Part shown: positions 48,617 through 57,816 of the stretch, in pieces
How positions within the stretch are numbered: the stretch's first letter is position 1
How the letters are laid out: each line of letters starts with the position of its first letter
Notes under the pieces: model-generated
Told to the model about the DNA's origin: nothing
The model's input: only the letters and a program-made list of their open reading frames with translations
The model's database searches: none
Source: Vibrio sinensis
GTDB lineage: Bacteria > Pseudomonadota > Gammaproteobacteria > Enterobacterales > Vibrionaceae
Direction: 5' to 3'
DNA length: 64,000 nucleotides
Assembly (NCBI RefSeq): GCF_003605645.1
Contig: NZ_QVMU01000011.1
Span: forward strand, 1 to 64,000
Translations under genes and position numbers: made by a program

Positions 48617-48739
48617 TTAGTGGCTTGCTCGTTTCCATTTACAATCTGCACTCGTAGGTTTGGCACAGGTGCCATCATTCATTGGAATAATGGTGTAAAG
48701 GGACGCGCAAATGGTTGAAATGACATTAAGATGTTTCAT
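48617..48739 (-). CDS. Possible 40-residue small protein
   Basis: An open frame starts with ATG at 48739, preceded by GGAGG with a 6-nt spacer, an excellent ribosome site. It encodes 40 residues with a short hydrophobic N-terminal stretch (VISTICASLYTII) and two later cysteines (CAKPTSADC). No family is recognised. It could be a short secreted or membrane peptide, or the leader of the DUF1127 gene 116 bp downstream on the same strand. The case rests only on the ribosome site and hydrophobic segment. Confidence 0.4.
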   Translation of the reverse strand: MKHLNVISTICASLYTIIPMNDGTCAKPTSADCKWKRASH

Positions 48740-49013
48740 TGTGCGCCTCCGAGCTAAGTAATATCCGAAATAAGTTAATACATATGAGCTTGAACTCATG
48801 GTTAAATTCTAACCAGTTCGATTTGTTAATCAACCCTTGATTAACACCAATTTATAAAACAATTATTTAACCCAAAAACAACAACAAAGACGCTTTGGTT
48901 ATAAGATATTCGTCTTCTAATCCTAAATAACTTGAAACATCCTACAGTCATAGAACGGTTCAACTGACCATTCTGAACAAACAAGTATTAGAAAAGTTAA
49001 ATCCCAGAAAAAT
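48740..49013. other. Intergenic, nothing recognised
   Basis: AT-rich stretch upstream of the small frame and downstream of the vpsR terminator (all on the minus strand). No RNA gene, repeat or clear promoter could be named. Confidence 0.45.
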
Positions 49014-49040
49014 AAAAAGCCACGTGCTATGCACATGGCT
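49014..49040 (-). terminator. vpsR terminator
   Basis: On the minus strand AGCCATGTGC pairs with GCACGTGGCT (one mismatch) around ATA, followed by TTTTTATT. It lies 62 bp after the vpsR stop. Confidence 0.8.
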
Positions 49041-49102
49041 CAGTTAATATTTTCACATTTTTTAAAACGCGGAGACCACCTAATTAAAAAGAGTCAGCCT
49101 TA

Positions 49103-50437
49103 TTACATCGCGTTGTCAGTTATCAAATTATGCTTATTCAGCAATCGATACATTGTTGCTCGAGAAACGCCCAATTCTTTTGCTGCCATTGATACTTGAC
49201 CGGAGTGGGATTCTAAAACAAGCAATAACGCATCACGTTCACTACGCTCACGAATGCTTTTCAAGCTTCGCTTACCGTCGCTACGTTTTGGCAAATCGAG
49301 ATGATAATCATCTAACATCACTGTATCTGACATCAAAACAACACGCTTAATTTGATTCATGAGTTCACGAACATTACCCGGCCAATGATAACGAGTCAGT
49401 GCTCGTGACGCTTCTTCCGTAAAGCTACGCGCTTGAGCATTGTATTCTTTCGAATACTCCATCAAGAAATGGCGAGCTAGTATTGCAATATCACCTGCTC
49501 GCTCTTTCAAGCTAGGTACATTGATACGCAGAACATTAATATAATGATAAAGTTCTTCATTGAAGTCACCATCAATCAATGCTTTTTCAATATCAGCGGA
49601 ATTAGCCGCTAAAATACGAACGTTAACTTCTTTACGACCATTAACGGTATCAACCATTCCCTCTTGTAAAAAACGCAACAAATTAAGCTGCTGAGATCTT
49701 GGTAACGTCAGTATGTCATTAAGTAAAATCGTGCCACCATCGGCTTTTTCCAATATTGATGGAACCGATGGGTCATCACGGTGAATACCAAATAAATCAC
49801 TTTCAATACGACGCTCAGACATCGCTCGGCAATTGACCGATATAAATTCTTTTTGCGCACGAGAAGAGGTCTTGTGGACAGCTCGGGCAACCGTTTCTTT
49901 CCCAGTCCCACTTTCACCATAAATCAGAATACTAACGTCCGTCGGACCAATACGCTTAATCTGATCTCTCAGACGCTTCATCGGGATCGATTCACCAATC
50001 AGTCCCATATCATTGTTATTACCGTAATGAGGCCAAACTTTCTTTTCCAACTTGAGCATACCAAGTTGGTGACCAATCGTACTTAATAGCTGTGCATCTG
50101 GAATAGGAGCGGTAAAAAAGTCGATACAAAAGTTAACAATGAACTGGCAAATGGTATCCGAGCTCAATTGTGATTCTCTAATAAAAGCTAACCAACGAAC
50201 TTGCTTGTGATTGCTTACTAAGTTAGCAATACCATTTAGGCTGAATTCATCATGACTCAAATCTACGATCCCGATACACGGCCCTGTTTCAGAAAACAGA
50301 GCATTCGCTTTACGTAAATCGGCACATTGAGTACACCGCCAACCAACTTGCTCCAAAACTGAGAGCCAAGGTTCATAGCTGCCGCCAACAACAACTAAAG
50401 AACCAGGAACGGAATCCATCCGGAATTGATTACCCAT
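49103..50437 (-). CDS. vpsR: c-di-GMP-responsive biofilm master regulator VpsR
   Basis: 444 residues, the same length as V. cholerae VpsR. A receiver-like N-terminal domain (about 1-140) has an aspartate at residue 59. The AAA+ domain (about 165-390) has Walker A GESGTGKE, and the Fis-type helix-turn-helix (QVSMAAKELGVSRATMYRLLN) is at the C-terminus. The GAFTGA loop that true sigma-54 activators use is missing: the region reads ESDLFGIHRDDPSV. VpsR is known to activate sigma-70 promoters of exopolysaccharide genes together with c-di-GMP. The vps genes are not in this window. Confidence 0.94.
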   Translation of the reverse strand: MGNQFRMDSVPGSLVVVGGSYEPWLSVLEQVGWRCTQCADLRKANALFSETGPCIGIVDLSHDEFSLNGIANLVSNHKQVRWLAFIRESQLSSDTICQFIVNFCIDFFTAPIPDAQLLSTIGHQLGMLKLEKKVWPHYGNNNDMGLIGESIPMKRLRDQIKRIGPTDVSILIYGESGTGKETVARAVHKTSSRAQKEFISVNCRAMSERRIESDLFGIHRDDPSVPSILEKADGGTILLNDILTLPRSQQLNLLRFLQEGMVDTVNGRKEVNVRILAANSADIEKALIDGDFNEELYHYINVLRINVPSLKERAGDIAILARHFLMEYSKEYNAQARSFTEEASRALTRYHWPGNVRELMNQIKRVVLMSDTVMLDDYHLDLPKRSDGKRSLKSIRERSERDALLLVLESHSGQVSMAAKELGVSRATMYRLLNKHNLITDNAM

Positions 50438-50669
50438 TGAACTTCTTCCTTATATTTATTTCTATCATGTTTTCTGTGCCACTGAGCGCACATGAGGCTG
50501 AGGCGTTACACTATAGATTGTTGCGCAATTAATCTGTCTTACATTTGAGATTATGCATAACATTACGCTATTTAAAATGTAACTGTGAAGCTGATTCAGA
50601 GACAAAGCCAAACTGCTTTTTTTGCGACTAAACATTCAGAACATTTAAAGTATGGGATCAAAAGAAACA

Positions 50670-50694
50670 AAAAAACCACCCGAAGGTGGTTTTT
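50670..50694 (-). terminator. lysS terminator
   Basis: ACCACC (50675-50680) pairs with GGTGGT (50685-50690) around CGAA, flanked by A- and T-runs. It ends the prfB-lysS operon 24 bp past the lysS stop. Confidence 0.85.
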
Positions 50695-50717
50695 GTTATC
50701 AATTATTCAAAGTCGAA

Positions 50718-52235
50718 TTACGCTTGTGGACGCATCGCTGGGAATAAGATTACGTCACGGATAGTGTGCGTATTAGTCAATAGCATAACAAGACGGTCGA
50801 TACCGATACCTTGGCCTGCTGTTGGTGGTAAACCGTGCTCTAGTGCTGTGATGTAGTCAGCATCGTAGAACATTGCTTCATCATCACCAGACTCTTTCGC
50901 TTCTACTTGAGATTTAAAGCGAGCATCTTGGTCTTCTGCATCATTTAGCTCAGAGAAACCATTTGCTACTTCACGGCCACCGATGAAGAACTCAAAACGG
51001 TCTGTGAAGAACGGGTTATCATCGCTACGACGAGCTAGTGGAGAAATATCAGCAGGGTAACCAGTAATGAACGTTGGTTGCATTAGTTTAGGTTCTGCTG
51101 TTTCACCAAAGATTTCTTCAAGTAGTTGACCACATGTCCAGAAAGTTTCAACTTCAACGTGAACTGATTTAGCAATTGAAACCATAAGGTCACGATTTTG
51201 AATATCAGCTTCTGTTAGTGCTTGGATTCCAGCGTGATCAGGGTTGTAGTGTTTGATTGCATCAAACATGCTCATGCGAGTGTACTGACCGCCAAACTCA
51301 ACAGTATCTTCACCGTAAGGCATTGATGTTGAACCTAGAACTTCTAGAGCAATAGAGCTCAATAGTTCTTCAGTTAGGTCCATTAGGTCTTTATAGTCTG
51401 CATACGCCATGTAGAATTCCATCATAGTGAATTCTGGGTTATGACGAGGAGATAGACCTTCGTTACGGAAGTTACGGTTGATTTCGAACACGCGATCAAA
51501 ACCACCAACAACAAGACGTTTCAAGTACAATTCTGGAGCGATACGCAAGTACATTGGCATATCAAGCGCATTATGGTGCGTAATGAATGGACGTGCACTA
51601 GCACCACCAGGGATCACGTGCATCATTGGCGTTTCAACTTCCATGAACTGCTTAGAAACCATGAAGTTACGAATAGCAGCCATTACTTTAGAACGTACAA
51701 CGAATGCATTGCGAGAATCTTCGTTTACGATCAAATCAACATAACGTTGACGGTAACGCATTTCTTGGTCAGTTAAGCCATGGAATTTTTCTGGAAGTGG
51801 ACGTAGTGCTTTAGTTAGCAACTCAAACTCTTCCATGTTTACGTATAGATCGCCTTTACCTGATTTGTGCAGCGCACCTTTAACACCGATGATGTCACCG
51901 ATATCAAGACCTTGGTACTTGTCTTTAATTTCGTTTTGAACATCTTTTGCTGCGTATGCTTGGATACGGCCAGATGTTTCTTGAATTACTAAGAATGGAC
52001 CACGTTTCGCCATGATACGACCAGCGATTGCTACAACGTGGTTAAGTTCTTCCAGTTCTTCCTTGGTCTTTTCACCGAACTCTTTTTGCAGGTCACCAGC
52101 TAGGCTGTCACGACGGAAGTCATTTGGGTGGCCATTTGCTTTGCAGCTCTTTCGGATGTGATCCAATTTAGCGCGGCGTTCTGCAATAAGTTTATTTTCT
52201 TCTTGGATATTTTCGTTTTGAATAGCATCAGTCAT
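50718..52235 (-). CDS. lysS: Lysyl-tRNA synthetase (class II)
   Basis: 505 residues. N-terminal OB-fold anticodon-binding domain (about 60-175), then the class II core with motif 2 ([31 protein letters not shown] region) and motif 3 ([12 protein letters not shown]). Same length as E. coli LysS (505). It follows prfB after 32 bp; prfB-lysS is a conserved operon in gammaproteobacteria. Confidence 0.98.
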   Translation of the reverse strand: MTDAIQNENIQEENKLIAERRAKLDHIRKSCKANGHPNDFRRDSLAGDLQKEFGEKTKEELEELNHVVAIAGRIMAKRGPFLVIQETSGRIQAYAAKDVQNEIKDKYQGLDIGDIIGVKGALHKSGKGDLYVNMEEFELLTKALRPLPEKFHGLTDQEMRYRQRYVDLIVNEDSRNAFVVRSKVMAAIRNFMVSKQFMEVETPMMHVIPGGASARPFITHHNALDMPMYLRIAPELYLKRLVVGGFDRVFEINRNFRNEGLSPRHNPEFTMMEFYMAYADYKDLMDLTEELLSSIALEVLGSTSMPYGEDTVEFGGQYTRMSMFDAIKHYNPDHAGIQALTEADIQNRDLMVSIAKSVHVEVETFWTCGQLLEEIFGETAEPKLMQPTFITGYPADISPLARRSDDNPFFTDRFEFFIGGREVANGFSELNDAEDQDARFKSQVEAKESGDDEAMFYDADYITALEHGLPPTAGQGIGIDRLVMLLTNTHTIRDVILFPAMRPQA

Positions 52236-52267
52236 TTTAGATGTACCCTATTTTGTCGGTAAAAAGC

Positions 52268-53366
52268 TTACAAGCCAGATTTAAGACTAGCTTCAATAAA
52301 TTTATCTAAATCACCGTCGAGGACGGCTTGTGTATTTCGGTTCTCTACGCCTGTGCGGAGATCTTTAATACGTGAATCATCAAGTACATAAGAACGGATT
52401 TGGCTGCCCCAACCGATATCAGACTTCGCATCTTCATTCGCTTGCTTTTCAGCGTTCTGCTTATGCAGCTCAAGCTCAAATAACTTCGCTCGAAGTTGTT
52501 TCATCGCTTGATCTTTGTTTTTATGTTGAGATCGATCATTCTGACACTGCACAACCGTATTGGTTGGTACGTGAGTAATACGTACTGCCGACTCAGTGGT
52601 GTTTACGTGCTGACCACCTGCACCAGAAGCACGATACACGTCTATGCGCAAATCTGAAGGATTAATATCGATATCTATGTTTTCATCAACCTCAGGATAA
52701 ATAAATGCAGAGGCAAAAGAAGTATGACGACGACCACTTGAATCAAATGGTGACTTACGAACTAGACGGTGAACGCCCGTTTCTGTACGTAACCAACCAT
52801 AGGCATATTCACCCGAAATCTTAACGGTTGCACCTTTAAGACCTGCGACTTCACCCTCAGAGACTTCAATCACTTCGGTTTTAAAGCCTTTAGCTTCAGC
52901 CCAACGTAAGTACATACGTAGCAAAATGTTGGTCCAGTCTTGTGCTTCTGTACCACCAGAACCGGATTGTAAGTCGATATAGCAATCTGACGAGTCATGA
53001 TCACCAGCGAACATACGACGGAATTCCAGTAATGCTAGCTTCTCTTCAAGTTCAGCCAGTTCCGGTTCGATTTCATCAAACGTTTCTTGATCTTCTTCTT
53101 CAACCGCAAGCTCTAAAAGACCTTCAACGTCTTCGACACCTAGTTCTAGTTGCTTAATAGTTTCCACTACAGCTTCTAGTGACGCACGCTCTTTACCTAA
53201 CGCTTGAGCGCGTTCAGGTTCATTCCATACATCCGGTTGCTCTAATTCTGCATTAACTTCTTCTAGACGCTCTTGTTTAGCGTCATAGTCAAAGATACCC
53301 CCTCAGGATATTTGTGCGTTCAGACACATCCTGTAGACGGTTTTTAATAGGATTGATTTCAAACAT
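52268..53366 (-). CDS. prfB: Peptide chain release factor 2 (programmed +1 frameshift)
   Basis: RF2 releases protein at UGA and UAA. The gene is in two frames. Codons 1-25 (ATG at 53366, [20 protein letters not shown]...) end at an in-frame TGA (53289-53291); the rest continues in the +1 frame from GAC at 53290. The joined protein is 365 residues, as in E. coli. The RF2 tripeptide SPF (RKSPFDSSG) and the catalytic GGQ ([14 protein letters not shown]) are present. Annotating only the downstream frame would lose the N-terminus. lysS follows after 32 bp. Confidence 0.97.
53289..53303 (-). promoter_or_regulatory. RF2 autoregulatory frameshift site
   Basis: On the minus strand AGGGGGTATCTTTGAC: an internal Shine-Dalgarno (AGGGGG), slippery CTT and the TGA stop followed by C, identical in design to the E. 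coli prfB site. Slow termination when RF2 is scarce favours the +1 shift and makes more RF2. Confidence 0.95.
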
Positions 53367-53467
53367 GTTTGCTCAACATTTATGAGTAGAATTTAACCGA
53401 AGAATTGTACTGAAAAGTGTGACGAAGATACAGGAATTTTTTGCTAGCAACCAAAAACACTGGACAT

Positions 53468-53517
53468 AAAAAAATCCCCTGTCGCGCCTTTTGCCACAGG
53501 GGATTTTTTGATTTTAT
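53468..53517 (-). terminator. brnQ terminator
   Basis: AAAAATCCCCTGT pairs with ACAGGGGATTTTT (long perfect stem, 13-nt loop) with T on one side and A on the other. It ends brnQ just before the prfB promoter region. Confidence 0.9.
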
Positions 53518-53528
53518 GCTAGCAGTAA

Positions 53529-54842
53529 TTATGCCGCTTCATTCGCCAACGTTTGTGAGGCTGATTTACCAATAAAGAACACAGCGATAATCGCAGTCAA
53601 TGTTGGTAATACCCAACCCATACCCACTTCAAATAATGGTAGGAAGTTGAAAAATGAAACATCTACGCCTGCAACTTTTGCTGCATCAATAAGAGCAAAC
53701 AGTAGAGAAACAGATAGCACTAAACGATAAGCAAAACGCGGATTTGGCAAACGCTGACGGATAAATGTCAATGCGACCAAAGCAACGGTTACTGGGTATA
53801 GAGCAAACAACACAGGCACTGACAAAGAAATTAATTGTGCCAATCCAATATTTGCTACAACCGCACATGCTACGCCGATAATTAAAACCCACTTTTTGTA
53901 TGACAATGATGTCAACGAGCTAAAGTAGTCTGAACACGCTGAAATTAGACCAATCGCAGTCGTTAAACACGCCAGTAGAACAATCACCGAAAGCACAAGC
54001 TGACCGTATGGACCAAACAATGCTTGAACATAATGGCTTAGAACGACACCGCCATTATCAGCACCAGCAGCAACGACTGAGCTGGTCGCGCCTAAGTAAA
54101 ATAGAGAAACATAAACAAACGTTAAACCAGCGGCTGCAATACATGCTGCACCGATTAGGTACTTAGCCGTAGCACTTTGTTCTGTAATCCCTTTGCTACG
54201 TAGAGCATCAACGATCAGTACACCAAACATCAATGAACCAAACATATCCATTGTGTTGTAGCCCTCAAGGAAACCCTTTTGTAGTGGGTGCGTCAAATAC
54301 TCACCTTGAGCAGCAATAATATCACCCTGCGGGTCAAGGAATACCGCAGCAGCAAGAACGATTAGACCAATGAATAATAGTGGTGTTAATACCTTACCAA
54401 TCACATCAATCAATTTACCTTGAGACCATGCAAAGAACATCGCAATAGCAAAGAATAAGATTGAGAATGTGGTGAGATGAAATTGTGTCGCATCAATAAA
54501 GAATGGCTTCACTGCCATTTCATACGCTACAAGGCCAGTACGAGGCGCTGCAAATGCTGGACCGATGATGATAAAAATCAACACCGCCATTAACGTTGCC
54601 GCTTGCTTTGGAAGATCCTTAGTTAAATGACCCCAAGAACCACCAGCGACAGCAATAGCAATAATGGTAACCAGAGGAAGACCTACCGCTGTCAGTAAAA
54701 AGCCACCCATTGCAGGCATAAGGTTATCGCCTGCTAATTGACCAGCTAGTGGAGGAAAGATGATGTTACCAGCACCCAAAAAGAATGCGAAAAGCATAAA
54801 GCCCACAGCAATAATATCTGTTAATTTTAACGTCTGCTTCAC
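53529..54842 (-). CDS. brnQ: Branched-chain amino acid:cation symporter BrnQ
   Basis: 437-residue inner-membrane importer of Leu, Ile and Val (LIVCS family) with about 12 helices. The N-terminal LTDIIAVGFMLFAFFLGAGNIIFPP is characteristic. The frame is open 57 bp upstream, but the GTG at 54842, preceded by AGAGG at suitable spacing, gives the normal start (KQTLKLTD) and the length of E. coli BrnQ (439). Single-gene unit with its own terminator. Confidence 0.95.
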   Translation of the reverse strand: MKQTLKLTDIIAVGFMLFAFFLGAGNIIFPPLAGQLAGDNLMPAMGGFLLTAVGLPLVTIIAIAVAGGSWGHLTKDLPKQAATLMAVLIFIIIGPAFAAPRTGLVAYEMAVKPFFIDATQFHLTTFSILFFAIAMFFAWSQGKLIDVIGKVLTPLLFIGLIVLAAAVFLDPQGDIIAAQGEYLTHPLQKGFLEGYNTMDMFGSLMFGVLIVDALRSKGITEQSATAKYLIGAACIAAAGLTFVYVSLFYLGATSSVVAAGADNGGVVLSHYVQALFGPYGQLVLSVIVLLACLTTAIGLISACSDYFSSLTSLSYKKWVLIIGVACAVVANIGLAQLISLSVPVLFALYPVTVALVALTFIRQRLPNPRFAYRLVLSVSLLFALIDAAKVAGVDVSFFNFLPLFEVGMGWVLPTLTAIIAVFFIGKSASQTLANEAA

Positions 54843-55143
54843 AGATACACCTCTAATTATGTTTGATTGATGTTGTGTTGCAAAGATAGGCTTAAACACC
54901 TTCCCTGCTATATAAATTTGACTAGAATAATGACCAATTACCTAATACTTCGCAATACGAAAGCGAAAAACACCATATAAATTTATCTCGACCATCGAAA
55001 ACCAGCTTATATCACTACTTATCAGTAAAATATCAGACCATAAAACTAGATATTTAATTTATCAGAAATTATAAAATACAGAAGCTTTATCTATACATTT
55101 ATTTAACAATAGTAAAATCGACTTTTTTTTAACCTAAAGACAA
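54843..55143. other. Divergent promoter region of brnQ and trmN
   Basis: About 300 bp of AT-rich sequence between the brnQ and trmN starts. No gene, repeat or clear operator was recognised; promoters for both genes must lie here. Confidence 0.5.
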
Positions 55144-55869
55144 ATGATAATGAAAAACACAACGAGCAAAACTAAGAGCTTTGAGTTCAAACAATTTAAG
55201 GTCGATGGTGGCTATTCAGGTATGCCTGTCAGCACAGATGGGGTCCTTTTAGGCGCTTGGTGCGAATTGGATAAAATAAAGACATTATTAGATATCGGAA
55301 CAGGAACCGGCTTACTTGCTTTAATGGCAGCCCAGCGCAATGCTAATCTTATTGTGAGTGCAATTGACATCAATGCTGAGGCAATTGCTGCAGCACAATA
55401 CAATTTTGAACAGTCAGCATGGGTAAGAAGGCTGACTCTGTATCACGGAGATGTACTGAGTTATCAATTTACGCAACCATTTGATGCGATTGTTTGTAAT
55501 CCGCCTTACTTTAATTCAGGTGAACAATCAAAATTCGAACAACGTGCAATAGCAAGACATACTGATACACTAAACCATTTGGACTTACTGGCTCGCTGCT
55601 ACTCATTATTACAGCCCGATGGCTATGCCTGTTTTGTTTTACCGACAGTGGAAGGAAATCAATTTATTGAGCTCGCAACTGCGACTGGATGGTTCTTACA
55701 AAAGCTATGTCACGTAAAGCCCAATCAGGAAAAAGCAGAAAATCGACTGCTCATTCAACTTGGAAAGAGACCAACTAATTTAGAGGAAAATCATTTGAAC
55801 ATTCGAGATAAACAGTCGTATAGCGATGAGTTTATCGCTTTGACCAAAGATTTTTATCTCAAGATGTAG
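55144..55869 (+). CDS. trmN: tRNA1(Val) (adenine(37)-N6)-methyltransferase TrmN6 (YfiC)
   Basis: 241 residues; SAM-dependent enzyme that methylates A37 of tRNA-Val. The Rossmann SAM site LLDIGTGTGLLALMAAQR and the N6-adenine signature CNPPYF are visible. An ATG two codons further in (55150) has better spacing from AAAGA and may be the true start. It lies about 100 bp ahead of srmB in the same direction; in E. coli yfiC and srmB are also neighbours. Confidence 0.93.
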   Translation: MIMKNTTSKTKSFEFKQFKVDGGYSGMPVSTDGVLLGAWCELDKIKTLLDIGTGTGLLALMAAQRNANLIVSAIDINAEAIAAAQYNFEQSAWVRRLTLYHGDVLSYQFTQPFDAIVCNPPYFNSGEQSKFEQRAIARHTDTLNHLDLLARCYSLLQPDGYACFVLPTVEGNQFIELATATGWFLQKLCHVKPNQEKAENRLLIQLGKRPTNLEENHLNIRDKQSYSDEFIALTKDFYLKM

Positions 55870-55969
55870 AAATAAGGTGTGATCCTTATCACCGAAAACA
55901 CTATACTATGACCCCTTATTTTTACGCCCCTTATTAAGCTAACAAGCCAGTGCTTGTGGAGACGTTTAC

Positions 55970-57208
55970 GTGATCAAAAATTTTGCTGATCTAGAGCTAG
56001 ATTCTAGCCTACTTACTGCGATCGAAGAGATGGGCTACTCTCGCCCAACCCAAATTCAAGCTGAGGCGATCCCACTAGCTCTAGAAGGACGCGATATTTT
56101 AGCGTCAGCCCCTACTGGTACGGGTAAAACCGCAGCTTTTGCTTTACCGGCTTGTCAGTACTTACTGGATTTTCCTCGTCGTAGACCTGGTCCGGCGCGT
56201 ATTCTGATCCTAACACCAACACGTGAGCTTGCGATGCAAATCGCCGATCAAGCTCGTGAACTAGCAAAAAACACCAACCTGAACATTGTAACCATCACTG
56301 GTGGCGTTCAGTATCAAGAACATGCAGATATTCTTGCTAAAACACAAGACATCGTGGTGGCAACGCCAGGACGTTTAATGGAGTACATCCGCGCAGAACG
56401 TTTTGATTGTCGTGCAATTGAATGGCTTATCCTAGATGAAGCTGACCGCATGCTTGATATGGGCTTTGGTCCAACTGTTGATAAACTATCTAACGAATGT
56501 CGTTGGCGTAAACAAACACTATTGTTCTCAGCGACGCTAGAGGGCCGTGGTGTTGACGGTTTTACAGAAGATCTACTTAAGAACCCTGCGAAAATTGAGG
56601 CGGATCCATCTCGTCGTGAACGCAAGAAAATCACTCAGTGGTATCACCGTGCTGACAGTGCTGAACACAAATTAGCACTACTAAAAAAAATCATCACAGA
56701 ACAAGCTGAACGCTCTATCATCTTCTTGAAAACTCGTGAACGTTTAGCTGAATTGCGTACTGAACTTGAACGTGCACAAATTCCATGTTCTTGGATCCAA
56801 GGTGAAATGCCACAAGATCGTCGTAACAACGCAATTGCTCGCTTCCGTGATGGTGATGTTAATATTCTACTAGCAACTGATGTTGCAGCGCGCGGTATCG
56901 ACTTACCTGACGTTAGCCACGTAATCAACTACGACATGCCACGCAGCGCTGATGTTTACCTACACCGCATCGGCCGTACGGCTCGTGCAGGTAAAAAAGG
57001 TAATGCGGTTTCTATCGTAGAAGCACATGACCAACAAATGCTGGATCGCGTTGCTCGTTACGTAAAAGAAGATATCAAAGAACGCTTCGTTAAAGAGATG
57101 CGTCCTACACACAAAAAACCTGTGTTTAAGAAAAAGAAAAAAGAAGACAAGAACAAAGCTTCAGCAAAAGCGAAAAGCAAAAAGAAAACTGGCAAGAAGA
57201 AAAAGTAA
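55970..57208 (+). CDS. srmB: ATP-dependent RNA helicase SrmB
   Basis: 412-residue DEAD-box helicase for early 50S ribosome assembly. Motifs: Q motif (RPTQIQAEAIPLAL), Walker A APTGTGKT, PTRELAMQ, LDEADRM, SAT in FSATLEG, the C-terminal DVAARGID and HRIGRTARAGK. A lysine-rich tail (about 380-412) aids RNA binding. The start is GTG at 55970, preceded by GGAG (55958-55961). Close to E. coli SrmB in sequence (444 residues there). Two terminators follow before the repeat array. Confidence 0.95.
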   Translation: MIKNFADLELDSSLLTAIEEMGYSRPTQIQAEAIPLALEGRDILASAPTGTGKTAAFALPACQYLLDFPRRRPGPARILILTPTRELAMQIADQARELAKNTNLNIVTITGGVQYQEHADILAKTQDIVVATPGRLMEYIRAERFDCRAIEWLILDEADRMLDMGFGPTVDKLSNECRWRKQTLLFSATLEGRGVDGFTEDLLKNPAKIEADPSRRERKKITQWYHRADSAEHKLALLKKIITEQAERSIIFLKTRERLAELRTELERAQIPCSWIQGEMPQDRRNNAIARFRDGDVNILLATDVAARGIDLPDVSHVINYDMPRSADVYLHRIGRTARAGKKGNAVSIVEAHDQQMLDRVARYVKEDIKERFVKEMRPTHKKPVFKKKKKEDKNKASAKAKSKKKTGKKKK

Positions 57209-57230
57209 TCGCTAGTTAGATAAAAATATA

Positions 57231-57262
57231 AAGGGTTGATGTGAAAACATCAGCCCTTTTTA
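57231..57262 (+). terminator. srmB terminator 1
   Basis: AAGGGTTGATG pairs with CATCAGCCCTT (one G-T pair) around TGAAAA, with a T5 tail, 22 bp past the srmB stop. Confidence 0.85.
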
Positions 57263-57334
57263 TTTGGAATGTGAGATACGAATTCAGCATGAGATCTGTA
57301 TGTTTTTAGTCAAACAACTCTCATATCTAGATAT

Positions 57335-57364
57335 AAAAATACCGCCTCAAGGGCGGTATTTTTT
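57335..57364. terminator. Second terminator after srmB
   Basis: AAAAATACCGCC pairs with GGCGGTATTTTT around a short loop, ending in T6. It is symmetrical, so it could also stop transcription coming from prfC through the repeat array. Confidence 0.85.
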
Positions 57365-57374
57365 ATTCATCAAT

Positions 57375-57742
57375 ATTCTAAATAGTTGGCGTTGTGGTTA
57401 GGCAGCAAACTCTCTCACCAATCCATATTCAAAGTAGTTGGTGTCAGAACAAGGCGACAAATTCATTCATCACCATGAACATCAACAAGTCTAATTAAAC
57501 ATGACAACATTCTAAATAATTGGTGTTGTGGCTAGACAGCAAACTCTCTCACCAATCCATATTCAAAGCAGTTGGTGTCAGAACAAGGCGACAAGTTCAT
57601 TCATCACCATGAACATCAACAAGTCTAATTAAACATGACAACATTCTAAATAGTTGGCGTTGTGGTTAGGCAGCAAACTCTCTCACCAATCCATATTCAA
57701 AGTAGTTGGTGTCAGAACAAGGCGACAAGTTCATTCATTGCC
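57375..57742. repeat. Tandem repeat array of ERIC-derived half elements (134-bp unit)
   Basis: Two full 134-bp units (57375-57508, 57509-57642) and the first 100 bp of a third (57643-57742) are nearly identical. Each unit is composite: a 52-bp part beginning ATTCTAAATAGTTGG and an 82-bp part beginning ATTCAAAGTAGTTGG. Both look like the left arm of the ERIC element at 57695-57815. The unit length is not a multiple of three and no frame runs through, so the array is non-coding. The spacing is too long and the units are contiguous, so it is not CRISPR. Confidence 0.9.
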
Positions 57743-57815
57743 ATGAGCATTGTCAACTATGTGATTGGTGTGAATTAACGCAGTCAACGCAGTTATCACA
57801 CCAAATACGAAGAAT
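57695..57815. repeat. Complete ERIC/IRU-like palindrome at the end of the array
   Basis: A 121-bp imperfect palindrome: left arm ATTCAAAGTAGTTGGTGT mirrored by ACACCAAATACGAAGAAT. The core CCATGAGCATTGTCAACTATGTGA and the right-arm CGCAGTCAACGCAG match the ERIC pattern. It shares its left part with the third array unit and ends 1 bp before the prfC stop codon (57817-57819). Confidence 0.8.
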
Positions 57816-57816
57816 A

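Noticed and set aside
55139..55157. Fur box at the trmN start
   Set aside because: AATGATAATGA resembles part of the Fur consensus, but the second half is missing and it overlaps the start codons in an AT-rich region.
57375..57815. CRISPR array or integron attC/VCR cluster
   Set aside because: Repeats are contiguous 134-bp units without spacers. The R' and R'' core sites (RYYYAAC, GTTRRRY) of attC are not in the required arrangement, and no cassette genes lie between units.
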